Assembly: GCA_027382625.1 (NCBI GenBank)
Contig: JAJKFJ010023919.1
Coordinates: 1-31,113 of the forward strand
Length of the DNA stretch: 31,113 nt
Reading direction: 5' to 3'
From: Tetmemena sp. SeJ-2015
Lineage: Eukaryota; Ciliophora; Spirotrichea; Sporadotrichida; Oxytrichidae
The position numbers and the translations under genes are program-made. Shown piece by piece: positions 1-9,992 of the stretch (the first letter of the stretch is position 1; each line of letters starts with the position of its first letter). Under the pieces are notes generated by a model. It was not told the origin of the DNA. It worked only from the letters and a program-made list of their open reading frames with translations, and did not search any database.

Positions 1-74
1 TATGATATTTGGGATCGGTAAAAGGGATGAATTATTAATTAGGATGATTCGATTTTTCAAACTCCTGAGAGTAT

Positions 75-341
75 TCATTCTGATTATTCAGGATGTTTGC
101 TTCCTTGTTTTTTTCTGAACTAAATGGGTAATGATAGTCACTCAAAATTCTATTGTATTATCTATCTATGATAAATGGGTTGTGGAAACGAGCTGTGTTG
201 TTGGTGTTGAGAAACTATGAACCTATCTGCGAGTTACTTCTGACCTTGTTCTATCGCTTCCTCGTTAGAGTTTACTCCACATTGGACTAGTCCATGTTAA
301 CTATATCTCATTTGTTCAATAAGATAGCAATCAATTATTGA
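75..341 (+). other. Possible 3' end of an unrecognised gene
   Basis: With TAA/TAG read as glutamine, the frame from about 138 to the TGA at 339-341 is open and reads as a helical, leucine-rich tail. The TGA lies within 10 bases of the TGA of the convergent minus-strand gene. There is no recognisable domain, and with a single stop codon such a run could be chance. The rest of 1-330 shows nothing I can name. Low confidence. Confidence 0.2.
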
Positions 342-999
342 TGTTGCTTGTTGAATGTTAATGATTGTCGTGGCCACCTTTCTTCAGTGGATTTTTACTG
401 CTGGCTCCCTCCTCTAGATCTTCTGAGTTATCTTCCTTGCTCCCATTTTCCTTCTCATCGTCCTCCTCGTCATAGTACTCTTCCTCATCCTCAGCTTCGA
501 GAAAATTAAAGACATCTCTTTCATAAGAGTTATGAAAACCGAGTATGGGGACTTCGATGTCTCTGGCTTTGAGGTTTTTATAGCACTACCTTATTAGATC
601 CTGCTACTTATCACTCACGTTCTCGCTATTGTAGAAATTATACAGATCAGCTTATAGACAAATTTAAAATGGTTTAGGAGTTTCGTATATCTATGCATTT
701 TATCAGCAATCTGCTTGGAAGAAATGATGGCCTTGGTAAAGATAAGCTCAGTGAAGGTCTTGCTCTTGCCGAATATCCCCCGTGAACTTTTCTTTACCTA
801 AGTCACATAGCAGAACGCCTCTCCCTCTATCAAATCCTGCTTCAGCTGCTTGTTGCGGTCAAAAATAATCAAACATGCTAACACATAGTCCTTTTAAATT
901 TTTTATTATGTTGCGGTACTTAAGGAATACACAGACGAGGACAGTGAAAAGTAAGGTGCCGAGGAGGCAACCTATGATAATATAAACCCATGTTTCCAT
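331..999 (-). CDS. Small single-pass membrane protein, acidic tail, unknown function
   Basis: The start is ATG at 999-997 and the stop is TGA at 333-331. Two IESs must be removed (852-909, pointer GTTGCGG; 646-701, pointer ATCAGC), and both restore the same frame. The product is about 185 residues. It begins METWVYIIIGCLLG, continuing as one hydrophobic helix to about residue 26, which could be an anchor or uncleaved signal. Next comes KYRNKQLKQDL, then a charged central region. The tail is strongly acidic (runs of E and D) and ends in K/H/N-rich sequence. It has the look of a type III (N-out) or signal-anchored protein with a cytosolic tail. I do not recognise the family. The 7-bp pointer and clean frame restoration make the gene model firm even though the function is unknown. 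Confidence 0.75.
646..701. other. IES, pointer ATCAGC
   Basis: 56-nt AT-rich segment between ATCAGC at 646-651 and 702-707. Its removal fuses two frames of the membrane protein gene that otherwise end in TGA. Confidence 0.85.
852..909. other. IES, pointer GTTGCGG
   Basis: 58-nt AT-rich segment between GTTGCGG at 852-858 and 910-916. Removal joins the transmembrane helix to the charged part of the protein in frame. The 7-bp repeat is one of the clearest pointers in the window. Confidence 0.92.
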
Positions 1000-1630
1000 T
1001 ATATTTAAAGAAGTAGTAGTTTATTAGAATAATCTAAATAATTAAAGTAGATACTTCCCACTACCACTATTCAAACAAGCCTTCCTATTATACATGAATC
1101 ATCATCATCATCAGCAGTAACATCAGTTTATTAATACTCTTCAACTTTAATCAGCAGCTGAAAATTATTGTTTTAATATTCACTTCAAATTGCTAAACTT
1201 AAATGCATCAACAAAAACAAATTAAGAGTAAAATAAGTTCAAATTTATCTTATATAGAATAAATATAAAAATACTAAATGAAATTAATAATCTTTAACAT
1301 ATTTTGTATTGTTTGTAAAAAAATAAGATTAAAGAAGTTTAACACCGATTAATTAAAAAAGAAAGTGGGTTGTTTTCCTTTTATCCGCCAATAATTGCAA
1401 ATGTAAAATTTTAATAAATCGGCAATTAAAAAGCAAATTATTTCGAAAAAGGGATGATAAGACTTCTAATGAGCTATCATGAATTTATCAAATGAGATTC
1501 CTCACTTCCAAATCAAACCTAAAAATGGTGATGAGCATAAACATTTACTGCTTTATTTTAAATAAAGAAATATTAAGAATAAATTCATAGTAATTTTCAT
1601 AATCTTCTAATCTTGCTTCCATATGAAGTT
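1000..1630. other. AT-rich spacer
   Basis: About 630 bases of strongly AT-rich DNA between the start of the membrane protein gene and the 3' end of the large LRR gene. It contains the 5' flank of the former and the 3' flank of the latter and a short ATC repeat near 1097. I see no gene, tRNA or repeat array. Confidence 0.6.
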
Positions 1631-4600
1631 TCACTTGTTAGTTTTGGTAGGGAATTGCATCCTCATCATTTGATCAGGCCTGTGTTTGAGTTGAATCATA
1701 GGCTGTTAGTTTTGCTCAGCTTCTTGATTTGCAGAGGGCTTCTCATTTTCTTGTTTGAGAGCTTGCATTCTACTTTAGACAAACTCCTCGTTCAGGAAAT
1801 CCTCGTCATAGTCACTCTCACTATCTCCCAAATCATTGTTATTGGGGTGTACAGGTGCAGCACCAATCAGCTTGAACAATTCTGTCAGCACAAAGAATAT
1901 CTTATCATAGAGAGTCATCGATGGATATATTATAATGATATTAATTCTAGATTATTGAATTATTGGATCTCTAAATCTTATCTGGCCTAGTCGAGCAACA
2001 TACTCTTGAAATTCTGCGAACTCAATTTAATTGATCGCATCTAAACTAGTCATCTCATCCACTACTAGCATATAATGAGATAAAGATAAGAAGATAACTA
2101 ATCATATTTGAGTAGGCGTGTGCTAGTTAAGCGTCTTTAGCTTGTAGTCCAAGTCCAGGGCAGCGCCTCACCATCTCCGCTCCATCTTCTAACGTAAAGT
2201 ACTTCTTCAGAATGGAAGTGGTTGAAGTTAGATTCTAGAACAGCTTTTTCAAATTTGCTAAGTTGGCCTTTAATAGATCGTCCACTTCGAGAGTCCAAAT
2301 AAGCTGCTATCTGAAATCCCACCACGACAGTGTCTGCGGATCGCACAATATAGGTAATTGAAGAGAATGAATTTTGATAATTAATATGTGTTCGTCAAGA
2401 ATCTTGCTCAAAGCTTGATTGGGTGGTAAACTAGGATACTTAGCAATAGCCATTCTGACTAGGATTTCAAAGAACTCATAACGGCAAAGCTCCTTGTCAG
2501 GGTTATCATCTAGCCCACCAGGTACTCCTTCAAAGTTTACAGCTATGAAGAGTCTATCTATGGTGGCAAGAGTCAAGTTCTTGTCAATTACTTTCCACTA
2601 TAAGAAATCTTATAAGACAAATGCAAACTTACCGTAGCACACTGATCTGTGAAGTCAATCCATTGAATACTGGGGAAGTTACTCCTGCCACTTGCATAGA
2701 TATATACCTCGTAGATCTTCGAGTAGTTTTATAACAGTACGTCGCACACTTGCTTATAGTTAAAATTTACTCTCTAAATATAATATTTGTGAGATAAAAA
2801 GTATTGAGGAATAAACTCGAGAGGGTCCTTGATAAATTTCTTGATCTTGGAGTATTTCATGTCTGCCTCAAAAGCCTTCTTGTATTCTTGATTTATGTCT
2901 ATTGCCCAGCTTGAAAACACGGAGCTCTTGAGTTGGAAGTTTCTAGCTACTCGCACCTTCTTCACTTTCTTGAAACTGAGCACCACCACTTATGCTCTGT
3001 GACTAATCTCAACGCTTTAATTATAAAGTGATAGTTCATATTTATTTCTTCATTTTTATTACTTTTAGAGTAGACGAGGCCCTTCTTCTTATTAGATTCG
3101 ATGAAGAATTAGGTGTGACCCGGTGGATAGAAGTCTGCATGGGCGAAGTACAGCTCATCAGGTTTGAGCTTTAAATTCATCACCTCGTTTATCTTTACCA
3201 GTTCTTGATGGCCGAAGCGCTCGTAGACCTCATCAAATAGTCTAGGCCATTACTTGTTTCACAAATTTGAAGTAAAATTATATTAAATTTTTATTGTTGA
3301 CTAGGAATAGAGACTTGGAAGCACTTGAGGAAGAGTTGAGCAAGTTAGGGTCATCCATAGTAGACTCCCCTCGCTTCAAAAGCTTAGCAAGTGGGTTTTA
3401 CTTATTATCGCCATCTTTCTTTGACCCTCCTCCTAGTCTCCTCATTAGGTTCAGTAAGTTAAATGATCACAATAAAGCACTTATACGATTATTTAAAGTA
3501 AGATCTTGGCTTTCTGGAATCGTTCTTTGACTAGTTAATCTATACGCTCATTCTCTTCCTCCTTTACTACTATACGCTATGATGGCTTGAAGTTATCCTC
3601 CAGCTTGTCTTTGAAGTCAAAAAGACTCAGCATTGGCCGCTGCTCGAATCCAGTGGCTTATCCATAGATTATAAATTAAAAGTTTGAATAAAATAGTTGC
3701 TCACATGAGTTCATAAAAGTGATATCACCTTATTTTTAATAAAAGATTTAATTAGATGATGGGAATATCGTCACTCACTGATTTTCCTCTCCCAAGAATC
3801 GATTGAGTCTTACTGCTTTGGGAAGGATCCCTACCAATAGAGCCTTGGTGACTCAAGTTCTCGCTAGATATCTAACTCTTGAGTGATCTCTGCTGCTTGA
3901 TGCTCTCATAGTTAGGGATTTGTTTATGAGTCTTCACATCATAGAGAGTTTCTCCAACACCCTCAGACCAAACTACGAGCAGATACTGCCACTTCGCACA
4001 AATCCAGCACACATCTCGCTCAACCCATCTGTGCCCATCTGTTACCTCTTGTCTGCCTAACACTCGCGAGTAAATCAAGTATCTCAACTTATATGGATGA
4101 ATCAATTCGATTGGTAAATGTACTAGTCCTTGACTGGGATGTTAGTCTCTTCTATGTTTATGTCATTTAAGGGGCGCTTGTTTCCCAGATCATACCTCTT
4201 CTCCTTCTATTCCTTGATGAGTTTCTTTGACTGCTGCTTGCTTAGCACTTTCTCTGTGGGAGGAGAATTGAGAAAAGGGCTAGACTAGTCTTAAATTTCT
4301 GGCCTCACTTGAGAAGCCTCCTTCTTTCCTGGAACCTGAAGAAGAGAAACTTCCCCTCCTTAGATGAGAGAGGACGTATTAGGATAGCTCGTAAAATTGT
4401 CAGCTCTTTTCTCTTACTTGCTTTTCTCAGTCTTTTAAGTCTCCTAACTTGCGAACTTGGTCGGTATTATCAGTCCTTGCTCCCTTTCAGCTTTAAAAAG
4501 CAGAATACTATTATAACTTAATTCCAGTGATAGATAAATTTATGGGAGCTTTGGTATAGAGGCCAGTGTCTTAGACTATCAAAGCAGACTCTTCCTTGTC

Positions 4601-7600
4601 AAGTCTGGCCTTGAGGATTTCTCTAGCTCGCTTGGCAGTTGAAGCTTCAATCTCATTGCCGCTAAAGTGAACACTCTAGAGTGTCTTTGACCTCCTCAGA
4701 GATTGAATAACTATCAGAGCGTTCTCACCCTTGAGACCGCAAGCAGATAGATTCAAATGCGTGAGAGTCTTAGACATCACTATGAATTACTTGATTGCTA
4801 TTGCAAAGTCTCGTTTGCTTCCTTCTTTCACAGTATTCATTCATAATATATTCTTAGAATCATGCTTTATAAGTATTGAAGGAGATATTGAGGTTCTCGA
4901 GTGAATGATGGCTTGAGCAACTCCTTAGAAGCTCTATGATAGCTTTCTCTTTGAAGAAGCGGGAATAGCTGATGTCCAAGTTCTTCAGCTCCTGAGTACC
5001 TCTTATCACTTGCACTAGGCTCAAACAGGCGTGGAGATTGAAGGACTACTGAGACAAACCAAGAAGCCTCAAAGAGCAGGTCTTCTTCCTCAGCGTCTCC
5101 AGTAGATCTGATACCAATCCTGGTTAGATCTAGCAGCCGTTTAAGCAGAGCTCTTAAAGGTTCCTATTAAAGTCATTATCAACTAATTGTATTCTCATTT
5201 CTGAAAGAATAAGAGAAATTTTATTGATCAAACTAATCACTTACTCAGTCATAGGCTTTGAAACTAGCTATTAGATGCAGGCCATCGAGCGTCTACCAAT
5301 AGTATTCGAGATACTGTAAAACCTTCTGAAGTCTTTAATCCCTACGATGGCTTCTAAGATAACTGCCATATTTTTATCAGTGAGGCTGTTGTTGCTGAAT
5401 TCCAAACTGTCAATAGGCTTAGGAGCAAATTTCTAATGGAAGATAAAGAGATAAGAATATTACCTTAAGAGTTCGAGCAAGTGCTCTGCATATACCTGCT
5501 TACAGATTCATATCCCTCAGGTTCAAGCTGTTTTCCTCTATGTTCTTGTAGATGTTAGGTGGGCTGATCTTCTCAAAAGCGCATTCTCGAATGAAGTCCT
5601 TAACAGCTGCTTGAATGTTTCCGTTATAGGGAAGATAGCTTTCGCTTTGAGAGCTTCCATCAATAAAGTTACATTATACTATAGAGACAGACTATTTATT
5701 AAAACTTAACATTTTAAAGTTACTTTGAAGTTGCTTTTGCATATCTGAGAGGTCTTGAATCACCTTATTTGCGACTGCCTTCACTTACTTTGAATCAAAC
5801 CCCTCTATCTTGAAGCGCTTGATCTCCTTGTGTTAAATGAGATTCTGCAGATTCTTCTGGACCAGTTCTATCTCGTTCAGGAAGTACAGCTTGTCTTGGA
5901 TCTGCTCAGTTCCCTTCTGGAAAGAGATAACCCTGTTACAAATTGGAATTTCTAATTTAATCTTCATTGCGTTTACATTACATATTAGGATTGGTTTATT
6001 CCTAGCAAGTGCATGTTTAACATTAGAGTTAAGTTCCCCTCCCAGAAGTTCCTTGAGTATCTTGCTCTTCATCTTTGCATTTTCCTTGCTGGCTACCATC
6101 TTCATCTGTTCGTCATTGTAGGCGCTGGAGTTCATCTTCTTTTGGATCTCCTGGTCCTCCGTGCCCTCTCTGCCCTGCTCCTTCTTCTTCCTCTTCTTCT
6201 CCTCCGCCCGCTTCTCCTTTTCCTCTGCTCTCTTCTGCTGCTGTTGCAACTACTCTTGGGCTATCTGCTATAGCTTAGTGCTAGCCTTGTTATCTGACTG
6301 GCTGCTCTTGCCCTTAGTGAGGGAGAGCTAGGTCACGCTGATCTTATTCGCCTACACCAGCAGCTACCTCTGGTTTCTGCTCCTCTACTCCTGTTCCTCT
6401 TTTTCTCTCTTGCTTTTATCATCTGCTGGCTGGTTTCCATCTTCTTCATTTTCCTCATCCTCTTCCTCGTAGTCAGTCAATCGCATTAATATGAAAATAT
6501 ATTAGATAAAATACACAATCAATAGGGCGGGAATAAATTATAACGAGAGAATGAATTTGAGTGTCGTCTAGTTGCTCTCTCAGATCTTCCTAGAATTCTT
6601 ACAGCTTGGTTATTAGCTCGGCTTGTCTCATTTTGCGCTCTACTTAATTCTAGAACCAAAGGGACACGTCTTGCACCAAGTCAATTCGGAATTGCTTGCT
6701 TGAGAGCTGAGACATCTTAAATATATTTATCAGTTGAGTATACTATCGTATTGACATGAAAGAACGACTGGGGGAGAATGTCCCTGAGCCCATCTTTTTC
6801 TTAGAAACCTTGGAAAATGAAACAGCCCGCTCTCTAGACAGTTCAAATAATTTAAAGCAAATTAAGAACTATACATGCAACTGATTGTATTTAGTTTGGC
6901 ATTGAGTTGGAATGCTTGTCTTTTATTGAGCGTTCGTGCTGACTTGTCGCTATCTCGATGCTCTTTTCTGTTCGCACTTAAAGAGCCAAGTGTCAGGCCA
7001 AGTCTATTCGAATTGGAGTAGTCAGAGAACTCACGCTCAGAATCCTCCTCCTCTATGTCCTCATTTACAAATTTTGAATTCAACTTTTCTTTAACTATGT
7101 AATTAGGATTTAATGAGCATTTTAATTGGAGTTCTTTCTTTCACGGCTTGCAATTGGTTGCTAAACTTAGGAGCCCTGACTTGCATTTTCAAGAGCTTAC
7201 TTAAGCTTCTTTTGCCGCTTAGCATTGAAGTATTCGTTCTTTGAGCGCTATCCCTCAAGCATCTCCTTCAGATTTGTGAACTTGCTGCCACTCTTAGTTA
7301 TAATACAACCCTGGTGGTCCCTCACTATCTGAAAATAATAAAAATCTCATCTATAGATCAAGGATAAGATTTTATAATCTATCAGTCCCTTGGAGCCAGT
7401 GGCCTCAATCAAAAGCTTCTGCATCTCTGGTGGTTATAAGAGTAATTTCATCATGTAAAATATTCATTATAAACTATCGTTTGAGGTTCCTTAAGGTTGA
7501 ATTCAAGGTCATCCTTCACATTAAACAACTTTCTATTATCCTATAAATTTAATTATTGATTGAACTTCTTGCTTTTCCTGGTACTCTGATCAAGGATAGA

Positions 7601-9955
7601 GTCTTGGCGGTAGACATACTGTGGTTCAATCTCCTCATGGGTTCCTTAAAAGAGAGATGAGATCACGAAGGAGTTTATCTGCTCCAGCTTGTGTCTAAAG
7701 TTGACTGTGTTCTCGATATATTTAAAAGTCGACTGATCGTGCTTGTAATACTTATCGGTGGGTCGAGTTATCAACTCATCCAACTGCTGCTTGAAGGTAT
7801 CTCCATCGCATCAATAAATTAAAGTTGTGATGACATGCATGATAGAAGATACGCTAATAAAGCACTTATCAATTATATTTGCAGAGAGTGAAGTTCTAGA
7901 TCACATCCTGCTTCTTGATTGGGAAAATGTTTGTACGCTCGCTTTGCCACAGCTAGCCCACGCTGTCACTCTTTAGATCTCTCATAGTTTCAATCTTCTG
8001 TCCTGACTTATAAATTCTGGCTTTCCTTTGTCTCCCAGTTGAATTTCCCAGCAGATGCTTTTGAGATAGGATTCCATCTCCACTCTCTCCTTGTGGAGGT
8101 AAATGAGAGCGAGACTTGCTGTCAGTGAGACTAAAGTCGTTCTTCTCATTCCTGATAGTTATTTCGCCCTCTTGCACTGCCTGCCCTATTTTGTCATTCT
8201 TGCCTAACCTGGAACTAGTTTGAAAACCATAAGCAGATGAGTAAGTAGCTTCAAACCCTCTGGAAGTGTGCTCTTGGATCTTTTGAATCTGCATTTGCTC
8301 CCTACTTTTGAAGATAGTTTCCAGATTCAAGTTCAAAGAGTTCACCTTCTGTCTTATAGTACTAACTGAACGAGTTTGAGGGAAGAGAATGTTTGCATTT
8401 GACTTATTATATTAGAGATCGTTTCCTCTTTTTGAATGGTCTTTCTCGTTAAAAATATACTGCAATTGTCTTATTAAAATACTCTCTCGAATAAGGTTTA
8501 CTAAGGCCGTTGATGGCTCTATCTGCTTTGTTATTGGAGTAAACTTTAAAGATTAATTAAATGAAAATCTAATCTAGTTTATTGCAAGTTTAAGTGAGAC
8601 TAATACCAATGCTGCCATGATTAGATTTTGAACCCTGATTCTCGCCTCTTTAAAATCAAAATTTAAATTTAAAAGCTCTGTGTTAGTAGTTCCTTTGACT
8701 TGCTTAATGTAAATTATCTCTGCTGGAGTCCTTGAGTATACTGGTCCCATAGTCAGATATATCTAAGTTAGTTTTCACAAATATAATTCAACTGTAAAGT
8801 AATAATAAGAGAGAGAGTTTTCTCTAGTTCTTACCTTGAGGAATCTATCTTCTTCTTAGACTTTAAATGGCTATTTGTGAGCTAGGTCTGTACAGCTAGA
8901 CCCACAGAGTTTAAGATATAGATAAATATTGTAGAGAGTTGTTGTTCTTCATGACTGAAAGTGAGTGGAATTGAGTCCTTGATCTATTCATATAGGGGTT
9001 TACAAATTCACTGGATTCAAATTAAAAAATAGTAACTTATAGAGGCTAGTTTGAATTCATGGTAGTCTTTGATGAAGTCCTTTACATTTTGATACTGCTC
9101 TGAGGCGTCTCTTGTGGCCTCACTCTCGCCTTCATTCCATTTGGGTGCCTTATTAGCTTGAGTTGTGGGCGGCATGAGACTACTGAGGTAACTTGAGTGA
9201 TGAGTAGCATAGTCCCTCAGGACTGAACGTGATCGTTGTGTTGATTTTGCCTCCGCTGTATTCATAGACTGACTGATGTTAGGATTGACAGTTCTCTGAG
9301 TTGACTCTCCTTAATGCGCGCTACTGTCTGAGATTGAAAAGTGTTTAAAATGTGAAGTAAGCAGTAAAATATATCTATAAATGAGAACTCCTGATGAAGC
9401 TTAACTCTCTTCTCTAAGATTTCTTTGATAGGGATGCTGAAAACTTAACCTCTTTATCCTTTCTATCTATTCCCGTTAATAGAAGGTATGGTGCTTTGCT
9501 TCTTGCTCTGAATGGAGTTGAGAGCATTTCCTTCGCTCCCTTAAATTGAAATGTAACTCTCATCTCTCCCGTGATAAGCAAAAAGTATCAGTAAAATATG
9601 AACTATTAATAAAATAAGTTTCTAAATGGCTTTCAAGAATTGTTTCATTCTTTCGTCCTGTTGCCTTCTTTGGCTCTATTTTAGAGGATATCTAAACTTA
9701 AACATCGAATTCTTAAGAATGGATTCTCTTGATAAGGATTAAAATATTTAAATTGATTTACCTGAGATCCAAACTGAGGGAGGGAAGCTTTCCCGCCTCT
9801 GTGCTATTCAACTTAAAGTTAAGTTTCTACAACTAGGACTCAGATCTCTGTTAAGATTCATTAGCTTCATTTCGGCTTTGAGTATTATGGTTAACTGATG
9901 TAATTCCCATGGTGTTGACAGTTGATGGAGTTAAATTAGTAGTGTGGTTTTACAT
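1631..9955 (-). CDS. Giant leucine-rich-repeat / EF-hand-like protein, probably ciliary
   Basis: The start chosen is ATG at 9955-9953 (MQNHTTNLTPSTVNTMG), 38 bases past the stop of the upstream gene. An alternative in-frame ATG is at 9910. The stop is TGA at 1633-1631. After removing about 24 IESs and three GT-AG introns the product is roughly 2,200 residues.

Domain order: a low-complexity Ser/Gln/Asn-rich N-terminus; a conserved-looking block around 7500-7800; a coiled-coil rich in K/E/Q (about 5830-6470); leucine-rich repeats of ribonuclease-inhibitor type (about 4600-5600, for example LEFSNNSLTDKNMAVILEAI and LTHLNLSACGLKGENA); a linker; a CWIC motif (about 3990); and a C-terminal region with EF-hand-like helix signatures (KELCRYEFFEILVRMA, IEFAEFQEYVARLG).

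The repeats and EF-hand-like end suggest a calcium-responsive scaffold, plausibly axonemal or basal-body. That role is inference. An internal ATG at 6715 (MSQLSSKQF) could start a second gene, but the frame is open straight through it and upstream codon use is strongly coding, so I favour one gene. Confidence 0.7.
1922..1963. other. IES, pointer TGGAT
   Basis: 42-nt AT-rich, in-frame segment between TGGAT copies in the EF-hand-like end of the LRR gene. Inferred from composition and repeat, not from a frameshift. Confidence 0.6.
2069..2102. other. IES, pointer CATAT
   Basis: 34-nt segment. Removal joins a helix ending AHAYSNM to VVDEMTSLDAINQIEF, the incoming EF-hand-like helix, across a frame change. 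Confidence 0.85.
2347..2382. other. IES, pointer AATAT
   Basis: 36-nt AT-rich in-frame segment. Its removal gives the continuous reading ILDEHILCDPQTLSWWDF. Confidence 0.75.
2598..2632 (-). other. GT-AG intron, 35 nt
   Basis: On the minus strand it begins GTAAGT and ends TTATAG. Splicing joins DQCAT to WKVIDKNLT in frame. A typical short ciliate intron. Confidence 0.8.
2975..3060. other. IES, pointer ACT
   Basis: 86-nt AT-rich segment. Removal joins GLVYSK to SFKKVKKVRVARNF across a frame change. The 3-bp pointer makes the exact edge uncertain. Confidence 0.7.
3254..3293. other. IES, pointer TTGTT
   Basis: 40-nt AT-rich segment. Removal restores SLFLVNKQWPRLFDEVYERF across a frame change. 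Confidence 0.85.
3453..3496. other. IES, pointer AGTAAG
   Basis: 44-nt segment between AGTAAG copies. Removal restores RFQKAKILLNLMRRLGGG across a frame change. Confidence 0.88.
3722..3764. other. IES, pointer ATATC
   Basis: 43-nt AT-rich segment. Removal joins GRGKSVSDDI to TFMNSCEQ across a frame change. Confidence 0.82.
4100..4116. other. Very short IES candidate, pointer AAT (17 nt)
   Basis: Removal of 17 bases is needed to connect NIPVKDQY with IHPYKLRYLIYS in one frame, and the segment is bounded by AAT repeats. A sequencing indel is the main alternative. Confidence 0.5.
4493..4517. other. IES, pointer TTAA
   Basis: 25-nt AT-rich segment. Removal joins INLSITGIK to AEREQGLIIPTKF across a frame change. 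Confidence 0.72.
4832..4871. other. IES, pointer AGTATT
   Basis: 40-nt AT-rich segment inside a leucine-rich repeat. Removal restores the repeat consensus LENLNISFNTVKEG. Confidence 0.9.
5202..5258. other. IES, pointer TGAAA, with an intron-like interior
   Basis: 57-nt segment. Removal restores CIQQLVSEMRIQLVDNDF between two leucine-rich repeats. It also contains, on the minus strand, GTAAGT...TTTCAG, but splicing those sites leaves the wrong frame. Confidence 0.75.
5433..5463 (-). other. GT-AG intron, 31 nt
   Basis: On the minus strand it runs from GTAATA to CATTAG. Splicing joins RALARTLK to KFAPKPIDSLEF, entering the first clear leucine-rich repeat. Confidence 0.8.
5665..5715. other. IES, pointer AAAGTTAC
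   Basis: 51-nt AT-rich segment between 8-bp repeats, in frame. Removal gives MQKQLQSNFIDGSSQS. Confidence 0.92.
5942..5989. other. IES, pointer ATTGG
   Basis: 48-nt AT-rich in-frame segment in the coiled-coil part. Inferred from the 5-bp repeat and composition. Confidence 0.65.
6472..6562. other. IES, pointer GTC
   Basis: About 91 nt of AT-rich DNA between the coiled-coil DLREQLDD and the acidic YEEEDEENEED. A frame change requires removal. The short pointer makes the edges approximate. Confidence 0.65.
6851..6894. other. IES, pointer TTT
   Basis: 44-nt AT-rich segment. Removal joins AFQLNAK to LFELSRERAVSFSKVS across a frame change. Confidence 0.65.
7084..7133. other. IES, pointer CTTT
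   Basis: 50-nt AT-rich segment. Removal joins IASRERK to LNSKFVNEDIEEED across a frame change. Confidence 0.78.
7325..7378. other. IES, pointer CTATC
   Basis: 54-nt AT-rich segment. Removal restores EATGSKGLIVRDHQGCIITK; the unprocessed frame runs into TGA. Confidence 0.87.
7456..7469. other. Very short IES candidate, pointer TAAA (14 nt)
   Basis: Removing 14 bases between TAAA repeats connects KEPQTIV with MMKLLLQPPEMQKLL, which are otherwise in different frames. Confidence 0.55.
7808..7880. other. IES, pointer GCA
   Basis: 73-nt AT-rich segment. Removal joins QNFTLC to DGDTFKQQLDELI across a frame change. Confidence 0.75.
8730..8833. other. IES, pointer CCTTGAG
   Basis: 104-nt AT-rich segment between 7-bp repeats. 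Removal joins SKKKIDSS to RTPAEIIYIKQVKG across a frame change. Confidence 0.92.
8993..9046. other. IES, pointer TAG
   Basis: 54-nt AT-rich segment containing two in-frame TGA codons. Removal gives KDYHEFKLYEQIKDSIPL. Confidence 0.78.
9329..9381. other. IES, pointer TGAGA
   Basis: 53-nt AT-rich segment. Removal joins KRVKLHQEF to SDSSAHQGESTQ across a frame change. Confidence 0.78.
9549..9623. other. IES, pointer AAATG
   Basis: 75-nt in-frame segment whose reading would be an out-of-place hydrophobic run. Removal joins MKQFLKA to ISIQGSEGN. Confidence 0.6.
9728..9761 (-). other. GT-AG intron, 34 nt
   Basis: On the minus strand it runs from GTAAAT to ATCAAG. Splicing joins LPSLSLDLR to ESILKNSMFKF. 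Confidence 0.72.
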
Positions 9956-9992
9956 CACTAAGGAATTAAATCTGTGCTTCAAACTTTCATTC

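Noticed and set aside
2137..2346. A 19-nt IES with a GAAGA repeat in the minus-strand ORF around 2200
   Set aside because: A different frame runs through without any deletion and gives the natural reading WTLEVDDLLKANLANLKKLF, so no IES is needed.
4309..6278. Plus-strand ORFs over the LRR and coiled-coil region
   Set aside because: Shadows of the minus-strand gene; the minus strand reads as LRRs and a charged coiled-coil with consistent IES junctions.
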